A DNA stretch of 5,095 nt from an uncultured Bacteroidota bacterium. GTDB taxonomy: Bacteria; Bacteroidota; Bacteroidia; Bacteroidales; SZUA-534. Where the stretch lies: the NCBI GenBank assembly GCA_937899145.1, contig CALBPW010000314.1, forward strand, positions 1 to 5,095. Direction: 5' to 3'. The notes below the pieces were generated by a model. The model was not told the origin of the DNA and made no database searches. It saw only the letters and a program-made list of their open reading frames with translations. Both the position numbers and the translations under genes were made by a program. This document shows, one piece after another, positions 1 to 5,095 of this stretch. Positions within the stretch are counted from its first letter, which is position 1. Each line of letters begins with the position of its first letter.

Positions 1-309
1 ACGCCATACGCGGCGGCAGTCACAAAAATTTTATCAAACGTCGCGCAGGTTGATATTGGCAAGCCGAATACAATTTTGGCGATTGAATATTTGCGGGCGT
101 TGCCTAAAAATATAACGCCTCTACTAATTCCACGCGGCAAAATTATTTCAAGTGCAACTTCCATCCGTCAAGAAATTTATAAAAGCTCTGTGCAGTGGGA
201 AAAAATTTCAGTACCTGCAAACGTTTTGCCGGAATTAAAAGCCGCCGAATTTCCACGCGAAGAATTTTTATTTCGCCCGCTACTGACAAAAATTTTAACT
301 TCAAAATAA
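1..309 (+). CDS. tmcAL: tRNA(Met) cytidine acetate ligase, internal fragment (broken at both ends)
   Basis: The frame is open from base 1, so the gene enters from outside the window; 102 codons precede a TAA at 307-309. TmcAL uses acetate and ATP to make N4-acetylcytidine at the wobble position of elongator tRNA-Met in Bacillota. Seen here: a TPYAAAVTKIL stretch matching the family's S/P-Y-A-A segment, then GKPNTILAIEYLRAL, matching the family's PNxILxIEYLKAL motif, and ISSATSIRQEI, matching the nucleotide-binding SATAIR motif. The stretch between these two motifs is shorter than I expect. The family is about 400 residues long, and a conserved EGLENR-type region should follow the LLTKIL segment near codons 94-99; it is absent. 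I infer that the true reading frame continues and that the stop comes from foreign sequence joined at about 303-309. The TTG at 76 is not a real start. A related nucleotidyltransferase is the alternative. Confidence 0.6.
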   Translation, partial: TPYAAAVTKILSNVAQVDIGKPNTILAIEYLRALPKNITPLLIPRGKIISSATSIRQEIYKSSVQWEKISVPANVLPELKAAEFPREEFLFRPLLTKILTSK

Positions 310-312
310 ATT
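303..312. other. Left chimera junction (Bacillota-like to Bacteroidota-like)
   Basis: The TmcAL-like frame stops abruptly here without its expected C-terminal region, and the next gene is a Bacteroidota-type secreted protein. No mobile-element sequence lies at the join. The exact base cannot be fixed by eye. A 14-bp word beginning at 308 recurs at 3657-3670, inside the Bacteroidota block, which suggests that sequence from about 308 onward belongs to that block. The junction is inferred from loss of protein similarity, not from reads. Confidence 0.55.
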
Positions 313-321
313 GTGTCTGTG
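308..321 (+). repeat. 14-bp direct repeat, copy 1
   Basis: The word AAATTGTGTCTGTG occurs here and again at 3657-3670 in the same orientation. This copy starts at the left chimera junction and ends 54 bases before the ATG of the SUMF1-fold gene. Similarity does not extend beyond the 14 bases on either side. A match this long is not expected by chance in 5 kb (very roughly 0.05 to 0.1 pairs), but no function is visible. Confidence 0.5.
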
Positions 322-375
322 TTAAATTTTTCGCATCTTTAAATGGTATTTAATCATCGTTTAATCAATAATGAT

Positions 376-1056
376 ATGAAAAATCTTACTTTACTATTGG
401 CATCGTTTGCGATAATTGGTTCTGCATCGGCTCAAAACAAAACTTTCACAGCCAATGGCGAGCAGTTTGAAATGGTTTTGGTTGAGGGCGGACAATTTGC
501 CAAGGGCGACCCCGCAGCGCCCGAAAATACTACTGTCGGCACTTTCTATATTGGACAAACTGAGGTTACGCAAAATCTTTGGAAAGCCGTGATGGGTAAA
601 AAATCGAGCCCGATGAGCCGTAACAAAAATTATCCTGCCGATCAAATCAGTTGGTCTGATTGTCAGAAGTTTATATTGAAATTAAACCAGATTACAGGTG
701 CGAAATTTCGATTGCCGACAGAAGCGGAGAGGGAATTTGCGGCGCGTGGCGGCAATCTGACGCATAATTATAAATTGAGTGGCGGAACAGTGATGGGAAA
801 AATTGGCTGGTACAATGGCAATTCAAATGGAGGCTCGCAGCCGGTTGCTGCAAAAGCCGCCAACGAACTTGGAATTTTCGATATGAGTGGAAATCTTTGG
901 GAATGGTGCTCTGACGAATTGGAAAATGGTATGCACCCGATGCGTGGTGGTTGCTGGAATAGCACTTCGCAGGCTTGCTGGGTTTGGAATGCTAACAAAA
1001 GTGAATCAACCTACAAAAGTGATATTTGCGGATTGCGATTGGTTTTAGATTTGTAA
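376..1056 (+). CDS. Secreted FGE-sulfatase (SUMF1-fold) domain protein
   Basis: This protein has 226 residues. I chose the ATG at 376 over the in-frame ATG at 343 because it begins a clean signal peptide (residues 1-19, MKNLTLLLASFAIIGSASA, cleavage before QN). There is no lipobox cysteine, so export to periplasm or outside is expected. The rest is one FGE-sulfatase domain: FEMVLVEGGQF (31-41), YIGQTEVTQ (58-66), FRLPTEAEREFAARGG (101-116), GIFDMSGNLWEWCSD (156-170), RGGCW (180-184) and a terminal CGLRLVL (208-214). The usual Trp in RLPTEAEWEFA is Arg here. The spacing of the cysteines near the C-terminus (C183, C191, C208) does not look like the paired copper-binding cysteines of true formylglycine-generating enzyme, so sulfatase activation is unlikely; many Bacteroidota use this fold in surface proteins of unknown role. 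It converges on the methyltransferase gene. Any promoter may be partly lost at the nearby junction. Confidence 0.85.
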   Translation: MKNLTLLLASFAIIGSASAQNKTFTANGEQFEMVLVEGGQFAKGDPAAPENTTVGTFYIGQTEVTQNLWKAVMGKKSSPMSRNKNYPADQISWSDCQKFILKLNQITGAKFRLPTEAEREFAARGGNLTHNYKLSGGTVMGKIGWYNGNSNGGSQPVAAKAANELGIFDMSGNLWEWCSDELENGMHPMRGGCWNSTSQACWVWNANKSESTYKSDICGLRLVLDL

Positions 1057-1063
1057 AGAATTG

Positions 1064-1603
1064 TCACTTAGCGTTATATCTTGTTTTCGCAAATACATCC
1101 CACATAACAATTCCCGCACTTACTGAAATGTTGAATGAGTGTTTTGTGCCAACTTGAGGAATCTCAATGCAGCCGTCGCTGGCATTAACCACTTCCTGCG
1201 CAACACCATTTACTTCGTGTCCAAAAATCAGAGCGTATTTTTTACCGTCTTCTGGCTTAAAATCCTGCAAAGCAATGCTGCCTTCAGCTTGTTCTACCGA
1301 TATTATAGTGTAGCCGTCGGCTCGGAGTTGCGCAATGGCCTCTATGGTGGTTGTAAAATACTGCCAATCAACTGATTCGGTTGCGCCAAGTGCTGTCTTG
1401 TTGATGTCTTTATTGGGCGGGGTAGCAGTGATGCCGCATAAAAGTATCCGCTCTGCGCCAAGGCAATCGGAACTGCGAAAAACCGAGCCTACATTGTTGG
1501 CGCTGCGTACGTTATCGAGCACAATTGCTATTGGCGTTTTTTCCGATTCGTGAAATTCCTCTACCGTAAGGCGTCCGAGTTCTTCGTTTTTGAGTTTGCG
1601 CAT
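1064..1603 (-). CDS. SpoU/TrmH-family (SPOUT) RNA 2'-O-methyltransferase
   Basis: This 179-residue cytoplasmic protein is predicted to transfer methyl from S-adenosylmethionine to a ribose 2'-OH in tRNA or rRNA. The three SpoU motifs are intact: motif 1 IVLDNVRSANNVGSVFRSSD (27-46, with N36 and the likely catalytic R43), motif 2 ALIFGHEVNGV (124-134, with E130) and motif 3 IEIPQVGTKHSFNISVSAG (146-164, with S156 and N158), which build the trefoil-knot cofactor site. Its length fits the minimal SPOUT domain with no added RNA-binding domain. The opening MRKLKNEELGR and the CGITATPPNKDINKTALGA segment are typical of the Bacteroidota subgroup usually labelled TrmH family. The RNA target cannot be told from sequence, so no symbol is given. 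The start lies 58 bp after the upstream membrane-protein gene, so co-transcription is possible. No Shine-Dalgarno is evident. It converges with the SUMF1-fold gene with 7 bp between the stops. Confidence 0.9.
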   Translation of the reverse strand: MRKLKNEELGRLTVEEFHESEKTPIAIVLDNVRSANNVGSVFRSSDCLGAERILLCGITATPPNKDINKTALGATESVDWQYFTTTIEAIAQLRADGYTIISVEQAEGSIALQDFKPEDGKKYALIFGHEVNGVAQEVVNASDGCIEIPQVGTKHSFNISVSAGIVMWDVFAKTRYNAK

Positions 1604-1661
1604 ATTTTTCTGTTTAGTAGTGTAATCGGTGAATCGTTTATCAACAAAATCGAGTTGCGAT

Positions 1662-2054
1662 TCAAATGTTTAACATTATCTGTTTTATCGCCATTGGCAT
1701 AAAAGCCGACAAAAATAACATAATGGAGATTATGGCATCGGCTGTGATGATTTTTTTCTTTTTGTCGGTTTTAATATAGATAATGCTGAAAATCAATCGT
1801 GTAAGTAGTTCTGCAATAAAAAACATGAAGATGCCGGGCGAGTAAATGTTCAGTTGCAGTGCTGTGTTTAAATTTCCACGCATCAATTCTGATAATGCGC
1901 GTTGCAAACCGGTGCTGGTAACAGTTTGGTGGGTGATAGCACTTATTGGATAGGCATCGGCAGATGAAAAAATGCCGAAGTAGCAAAAAATGGCTGCCAA
2001 TAGTGAAGCAAATGTCAGATTAATAATGATATACGGCTCGCGTAAATATTGCAT
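1662..2054 (-). CDS. Membrane protein resembling DUF2752, without the CPxCG cysteines
   Basis: This protein of 130 residues has about three hydrophobic segments (roughly 8-29, 74-94 and 102-121), with a basic patch DKKKK (97-101) between the last two. Residues 36-73 follow the DUF2752 pattern: a YP pair, an ITHQTVTSTGLQRA stretch (40-53), then LxxLxRGNLNTALQLNIYSP (54-73), like the family's TGxxCPxCGxTRA, LxxGxxxxAxxxNxxxP. The expected CPGCG is VTSTG here, so both defining cysteines are missing; the only cysteine is C24 in the first membrane segment. The function of DUF2752 is unknown. Its ATG lies 3 bp after the stop of the DUF4190 gene, so the two are one operon and probably work together at the membrane; small DUF2752 and DUF4190 genes are, as I recall, often adjacent in Bacteroidota. 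The family assignment rests on pattern matching by eye. Confidence 0.65.
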   Translation of the reverse strand: MQYLREPYIIINLTFASLLAAIFCYFGIFSSADAYPISAITHQTVTSTGLQRALSELMRGNLNTALQLNIYSPGIFMFFIAELLTRLIFSIIYIKTDKKKKIITADAIISIMLFLSAFMPMAIKQIMLNI

Positions 2055-2057
2055 TAG

Positions 2058-2624
2058 TTATTTTTTCGTGCCAAATTTCAGATTCACTTTTTTGCCGTTT
2101 TCGTCGGTTACCGACATGCTAAAACTTGAGTCGCTGCCAACTATTTCCATTACTTTTTGCCCATTTCCATTGTTCACCGACATATTGAAACTTGAGTCGC
2201 CGCTTGTCATTTTCATATTTGCGTTTTCTGTTTTGTTCATGCTGTCAAGTAGAGTTCCCAAGCGTGTCATTGTGGAGTCAGGCTTGTTGAAAATGTCAGA
2301 TGTTTCTTCGTATTTCCAATCAAATTTGGTGCGAAATCCGTTGAAAATGTCGTCTGGTGATGTGCGGAAAATGGCTACAATCCAAGCAATGACAAATATC
2401 AAAGCGAAAATGGAGGTTACAAGTCCTGCAATTGCCATGCCTGAAGGTAGTGAGTTGTCGCGGCTTTGTTTGTACGATATGCAACCAAAAATTATAGATA
2501 TAACCGCAAGAGGCAAGGCCATAAGCCCAACGCACGGAATTATTCCCCATATAAGCGAGATGATGCCGCAAACCATTGATGCTATGCCAAATGATTTTCC
2601 GTTTTTCTTGTTTTCGTTTTCCAT
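2058..2624 (-). CDS. DUF4190-type membrane protein with repeated hydrophilic C-terminal tail
   Basis: I chose the ATG at 2624 (188 residues, MENENKKNGKSFG) over an in-frame TTG two codons upstream. Residues 11-86 hold three hydrophobic segments (about 12-34, 36-51, 62-86) with the DUF4190 pattern: SFGIASMVCGIISLI, then LPLAVISIIFGCISY, a short polar loop with YKQSR, and SGMAIAGLVTSIFALIF. Cysteines C19, C31 and C48 all lie in or near these segments. The rest (about 90-188) is polar. It ends in two near-identical 21-residue units at a 22-residue period, each starting with DSSFxMSV and containing NGxKV. No catalytic motif is visible and the family's role is unknown. The gene leads a tight two-gene unit with the DUF2752-like gene 3 bp downstream, and a possible promoter lies at 2661-2687. 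Confidence 0.8.
   Translation of the reverse strand: MENENKKNGKSFGIASMVCGIISLIWGIIPCVGLMALPLAVISIIFGCISYKQSRDNSLPSGMAIAGLVTSIFALIFVIAWIVAIFRTSPDDIFNGFRTKFDWKYEETSDIFNKPDSTMTRLGTLLDSMNKTENANMKMTSGDSSFNMSVNNGNGQKVMEIVGSDSSFSMSVTDENGKKVNLKFGTKK
2073..2201 (-). repeat. Two tandem 22-codon units in the tail of the DUF4190 protein
   Basis: Residues 142-162 and 164-184 align almost without gaps: the first has GDSSFNMSVNNGNGQKV and the second SDSSFSMSVTDENGKKV. At the DNA level the best-conserved part is at 2110-2138 and 2176-2203 on the plus strand, including a shared aaacttgagtcg word. This points to an internal duplication that has since diverged. The alternating polar and hydrophobic pattern suggests paired beta-hairpins, which is inference. 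Confidence 0.75.
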
Positions 2625-2649
2625 AATCAATCGTTTTTAATTTGAAATG

Positions 2650-2687
2650 CGTCTTAAAGACGAAGGTAAATTTAATTTGTTACGCAA
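2650..2687 (-). promoter_or_regulatory. Candidate Bacteroidota promoter overlapped by a small palindrome
   Basis: Read on the minus strand, TTG (2687-2685) is followed after 16 bases by TACCTTCG (2668-2661), one mismatch from the Bacteroidota -7 element TAnnTTTG; the spacing is slightly short. The predicted transcript start, near 2655, falls inside the palindrome CGTCTT-N-AAGACG (2650-2662) and about 30 bases before the DUF4190 ATG. A palindrome in that place could be an operator, but six-base arms are expected about once by chance in 5 kb. The 207-base gap 2625-2831 holds nothing else I can support; very short frames in it show no coding character. Confidence 0.35.
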
Positions 2688-2831
2688 TTGGCCGGTAAAA
2701 AATATTTTTGTGTGCGATGAGGCTGAATAATTGAGTTGGTGCATGCTTTGCAGATACGCCATTCGTCATCTTCCGGTTACTCAAATAGTACTTTGGCATA
2801 TAATCCGAAAATATTTGCAATTATCTAATTA

Positions 2832-3641
2832 TCAGAATGGTGGCAACTCGTTATCAAACACTTGTTCTTGTTTGTCGAATTCTATTTTGGCAGTCTTTAA
2901 TAATCCGTTTGAGTTTTTGACAACAATTATTTCGGCAACATTCTTTAACGAGTTGCTATTTTCATCCATCAGTATGCCATAATATTCAGGGCGATGCAGC
3001 ATTAGCACCACATCGGCGTACATTTCAATTGTACTCGATTCGCGCAAATCGCACAAAAGTGGCCGTCTGTCGCCGCCGCGTATCTCGCATTGGCGCGACA
3101 GCGAACTCAATGCCACAATCGGCAGGTCGAACTCGCGGCTCATTTCCCACAATGCTTTCACGGCATACTCCGCTTGGTCGGTTGCCTCGGGCTTTTCGCT
3201 TGCGCCTATCATCTGAACCGATTCCACATACACCACATCAACTGCCTCATCGCGCTTCAAACGTGCAATTTCGCCCCTCATCTTCTCTATATCTAACTTA
3301 TAATCAATATAAACCGATGGTGCCGGTGTTGTATGCGACCGCCCATGATATTGATATATCTGCTTAATGCGTTCAATAAGATTCCGCTCCGTTAGTGTCA
3401 TAAAAAAGCAAACCACCTTCTTTTTTTCCCACGCCTGATGGCACGCCGTATTCAAAATGAGCGAGCGGCAGCCCATTGCGGGGCGGCCACCTACAATTAT
3501 CAGATTCGACGCTCTGAAACCTCCGATTATCTTGTCAAGGTCATCAAAACCCGTCGGAATGTCTTGTTGTTTCTGTATCGTTTTCAGAATGCTTTTCGAG
3601 AAGAGTGGCTCAATTGGTTGAAAATTGGAGGTTGGTGTCAT
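2832..3641 (-). CDS. Stand-alone DnaB-C-like RecA-fold protein with degenerate ATPase site
   Basis: This 269-residue protein matches the C-terminal ATPase domain of replicative helicase DnaB, but lacks the N-terminal primase-interacting domain (full DnaB is about 450-500 residues). The order is preserved: IPTGFDDLDKIIGGF (28-42), Walker A region VGGRPAMGCRSLILN (50-64), Walker B region VVYVESVQMI (136-145), then ALSSLSRQCEIRGG (177-190), LLCDLRESSTIEMYADVVLM (195-214) and HRPEYYGI (216-223), and the C-terminal AEIIVVKNSNG (236-246). Key residues are replaced: Walker A Lys-Thr is C58-R59, the catalytic Glu of DnaB's SLEM motif is T82, Walker B Asp is E140, the Gln of SQLSR is S180, and the Arg of the KxR finger is S244. 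The DNA-loop region and R217 remain. I infer a non-hydrolysing paralogue, perhaps binding DNA or the true helicase. The gene follows mfd after 191 bases. A TATTTTTG at 3697-3690 could be its -7 element, but no -33 element is visible. Confidence 0.85.
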   Translation of the reverse strand: MTPTSNFQPIEPLFSKSILKTIQKQQDIPTGFDDLDKIIGGFRASNLIIVGGRPAMGCRSLILNTACHQAWEKKKVVCFFMTLTERNLIERIKQIYQYHGRSHTTPAPSVYIDYKLDIEKMRGEIARLKRDEAVDVVYVESVQMIGASEKPEATDQAEYAVKALWEMSREFDLPIVALSSLSRQCEIRGGDRRPLLCDLRESSTIEMYADVVLMLHRPEYYGILMDENSNSLKNVAEIIVVKNSNGLLKTAKIEFDKQEQVFDNELPPF

Positions 3642-3656
3642 TGTTGTTTATGTTTG

Positions 3657-3670
3657 AAATTGTGTCTGTG
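3657..3670 (+). repeat. 14-bp direct repeat, copy 2
   Basis: This second copy of AAATTGTGTCTGTG lies in the leader of the DnaB-like gene, 15 bases upstream of its ATG on the opposite strand. The surrounding gap 3642-3832 is AT-rich. It shows no convincing terminator for mfd and no small gene. Confidence 0.5.
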
Positions 3671-3832
3671 ATTTTGTTTACATCGATTCCAAAAATAATA
3701 ATTTGCATTGATTTTTTCTCACATATGTCTATTGAACAGCACGAATTTTTATCAGCCCAATACCGGTGTGTCGCGTGGGTCAGCGTTTGCACAGTGCTAA
3801 GTGTATTTAATCTTGTAAGACAGATGATTAAC

Positions 3833-4348
3833 TTATTCTTGTTTTTTCTCCAATTTTTGTAGTAGCGCCAGTGCTTTTTCAACAGTTCGTATGTTATCAA
3901 ACGAAACCGACAGTTTCTCGTTCTTTTCTTGAATTTGGCAAGTGTTTCGATATAGATGTTGTATATTGCTCAAGATGTTGAGAAATTGTGGCGATTGATA
4001 GAATATTGATTTTTTATCTGCGACAAAATATATTGTCATTTTGTTGTTTTTCAATAGTATTTTTTCCATTCCGAGTTTTATGGCAATCCAACGCAGACGC
4101 ACCACTTGCAATAGTTCAAGAATTGGTTCCGGTACTGGTCCGAAGCGGTCTGTCAGTTCACAAATAAAATGTGAAATCGCATCTTCGTCTTGTAGCGAGT
4201 CGATGCGGCGATAGAGATTGATACGCTCTGGTACGTTTTCAATGTAACTATCAGGAATAAGGAGCTCGAGGTCGGTATCCACATGACAATCAGTAACAAA
4301 TTGCACTTCATCGAAGCGGTCGTTTATTGGCGTTGAATTGTCGGCATC
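3833..4348 (-). CDS. mfd: Transcription-repair coupling factor Mfd, C-terminal fragment
   Basis: Mfd removes RNA polymerase stalled at DNA lesions and recruits UvrA. This fragment of about 171 residues contains only the C-terminal D7 (TRCF) domain, which holds Mfd autoinhibited until it engages polymerase. Visible family landmarks, in order, are [64 protein letters not shown], then a Bacteroidota-style tail with [18 protein letters not shown]. It ends in a charged KLEKKQE before TAA at 3833-3835. The helicase motor, UvrB-like and RNA-polymerase-binding parts (about 950 residues) are absent. Instead, the frame runs straight into CarB sequence upstream of about 4348, so the 5' end is a junction and not a start codon. 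The D7 part itself looks intact and under normal constraint. The nearest downstream gene is the DnaB-like one. Confidence 0.88.
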   Translation of the reverse strand, partial: DADNSTPINDRFDEVQFVTDCHVDTDLELLIPDSYIENVPERINLYRRIDSLQDEDAISHFICELTDRFGPVPEPILELLQVVRLRWIAIKLGMEKILLKNNKMTIYFVADKKSIFYQSPQFLNILSNIQHLYRNTCQIQEKNEKLSVSFDNIRTVEKALALLQKLEKKQE

Positions 4349-4366
4349 AAGTTCTTTCATTTCCTC
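4343..4366. other. Right chimera junction: in-frame CarB to Mfd join
   Basis: On the minus strand, CarB similarity holds through [11 protein letters not shown] (continuous with the start of CarB's C-terminal MGS-like domain). The next residues, [12 protein letters not shown], no longer fit CarB but suit the variable linker just before the Mfd D7 domain. The switch is near 4346-4349 and happens to keep the frame, which has a one-in-three chance. A KEL-type segment could occur in both proteins, so short microhomology may sit at the join. Confidence 0.7.
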
Positions 4367-5095
4367 TTTATCTTTGTCTGCAACCGTGAACAAAATGCAG
4401 CCGTGTTTCGGAATGCTCATACCCGCGCCGACAATCGCCTTGTAAAGCGCGCGCGCGTAGTGATAATCGATACCCATAACTTCGCCGGTTGACTTCATTT
4501 CAGGTCCCAGTGAAATATCGACGTCTTGCATTTTGGCGAATGAAAACACCGGAGCTTTTACCGCCGTGTAAGGTTTAGGTTCAACCAAGCCGGAATAATA
4601 GCCCATTTCTTTAAGCGTATGACCGAGAGCCACGCGCGTTGCAACATTTACCATTTTAATATTTGTAACTTTGCTTAAAAACGGAACAGTACGACTTGAA
4701 CGCGGGTTTACTTCGATAACATAAACTTTGCCGTCAACAACAACGTACTGAATATTTAACAAGCCTTTGACGTGAAGTGCAAGCGCAAGGCGTTTTGTAT
4801 AATCTGAAATTGTATAAATGACGCGGGAAGGTAAAGTTTGCGGCGGATAAACTGCGATACTGTCGCCGCTGTGAACTCCCGCTCGTTCAACGTGCTCCAT
4901 TATTCCGGGTATTACAACGTCAACCGCATCACAAATTGCGTCAACTTCAACTTCAGTACCCTGCATATATCTGTCAACAAGCACCGGATGGTCGGGCGTA
5001 ACTTTTACCGCACGGCTCATATAGTCGCGCAGTTCATCTTCATTGTAGACTATTTCCATTGCGCGCCCGCCCAAAACATAACTCGGACGCACCAT
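4349..5095 (-). CDS. carB: Carbamoyl-phosphate synthase large subunit, internal fragment
   Basis: CarB makes carbamoyl phosphate from bicarbonate, ammonia supplied by CarA, and two ATP, feeding pyrimidine and arginine synthesis in the cytoplasm. This roughly 249-residue piece enters from the window edge and covers much of the second ATP-grasp half: [15 protein letters not shown] (3-17), [17 protein letters not shown] (40-56), the [11 protein letters not shown] nucleotide/metal region (76-86), [14 protein letters not shown] (106-119) and the metal-binding [19 protein letters not shown] (126-144). It continues through [19 protein letters not shown] (171-189) and [12 protein letters not shown] (197-208) to the start of the MGS-like allosteric domain, [17 protein letters not shown]. 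The VEPKP and [12 protein letters not shown] stretches mark the second rather than the first half of CarB. The full protein is about 1070 residues. The rest of the MGS domain is lost at the join with Mfd. Its first in-window Met at 5095 is internal, not a start. Confidence 0.92.

Noticed and set aside
343..375. Upstream ATG of the SUMF1-fold gene, giving an 11-residue longer protein
   Set aside because: The extra residues are polar and would bury the otherwise clean signal peptide that starts at 376.
1665..1677. AT-rich palindrome AATGTT-N-AACATT at the end of the DUF2752-like gene
   Set aside because: The stem is weak, lies mostly within coding sequence and has no following T-run on the relevant strand, so it is not a credible terminator.
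1990..2640. Long open frame on the plus strand, 216 codons, antisense to the DUF4190 and DUF2752-like genes
   Set aside because: It is a shadow of two well-supported minus-strand genes, with low-complexity F/S/L-rich content and no recognisable domain.
2640..2744. Minus-strand frame of 35 codons in the gap before the DUF4190 gene, plus an overlapping frame of 29 codons
   Set aside because: Both cover the candidate promoter and palindrome, have no start signal and show no coding character.
3029..3367. Arginine- and proline-rich plus-strand frame of 112 codons
   Set aside because: It lies opposite the DnaB-like gene, whose helicase motifs are clear; the composition is what antisense reading of that gene gives.
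3610..3900. Minus-strand frame of 96 codons bridging the end of mfd and the start of the DnaB-like gene
   Set aside because: It overlaps both real genes in another frame, has no motif, and its middle is AT-rich intergenic sequence.
310..4348. Genomic island of Bacteroidota origin inserted in a Bacillota chromosome
   Set aside because: The block holds housekeeping fragments (Mfd tail, RNA methyltransferase) and no integrase, transposase, tRNA or target-site duplication, and the flanks are fragments of two different genes.

Overview
This window looks like a three-part mosaic rather than one continuous chromosome segment. The middle, about 310 to 4348, reads as Bacteroidota (probably Bacteroidales). 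Its SpoU methyltransferase has a Bacteroidota-type N-terminus, its Mfd tail resembles Bacteroidales Mfd, it carries a DUF4190 gene beside a DUF2752-like gene, and its starts lack clear Shine-Dalgarno sites. The two ends look like Bacillota, possibly Negativicutes. Positions 1-309 hold a probable internal fragment of the tRNA(Met) cytidine acetate ligase TmcAL, a mainly Bacillota enzyme. Positions about 4349-5095 hold an internal fragment of the carbamoyl-phosphate synthase large subunit CarB. Both flanking genes break off inside the protein where the Bacteroidota sequence begins. No transposase, integrase, tRNA or attachment site explains this, so a chimeric assembly or amplification product is the simplest reading. 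The taxonomic calls come from recognising proteins by eye, not from a search.

Layout from left to right: partial tmcAL (+); a secreted FGE-sulfatase/SUMF1-fold protein (+); convergent with it at a 7-bp gap, a SpoU/TrmH RNA methyltransferase (-); a 130-residue membrane protein resembling DUF2752 without its cysteines (-); a DUF4190 membrane protein with a repeated C-terminal tail (-), 3 bp upstream of the previous gene; a stand-alone DnaB-C-like RecA-fold protein that has lost most ATPase residues (-); the C-terminal domain of Mfd (-); and partial carB (-). Mfd and CarB are read through as one in-frame ORF of 420 codons, which is almost certainly artificial.

Within the Bacteroidota block all genes except the SUMF1-fold gene run on the minus strand in the order mfd, dnaB-like, DUF4190, DUF2752-like, trmH. 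The DUF4190 and DUF2752-like genes are clearly one transcription unit, possibly extended into the methyltransferase. A candidate Bacteroidota promoter overlapping a small palindrome precedes the DUF4190 gene. No stretch longer than about 210 bases lacks a gene. I saw no RNA genes, CRISPR arrays or insertion sequences. The most biologically interesting item is the DnaB-like protein: it keeps the helicase scaffold and DNA-loop region but lacks the Walker A lysine, the catalytic glutamate and the trans-acting arginine of the KxR finger.
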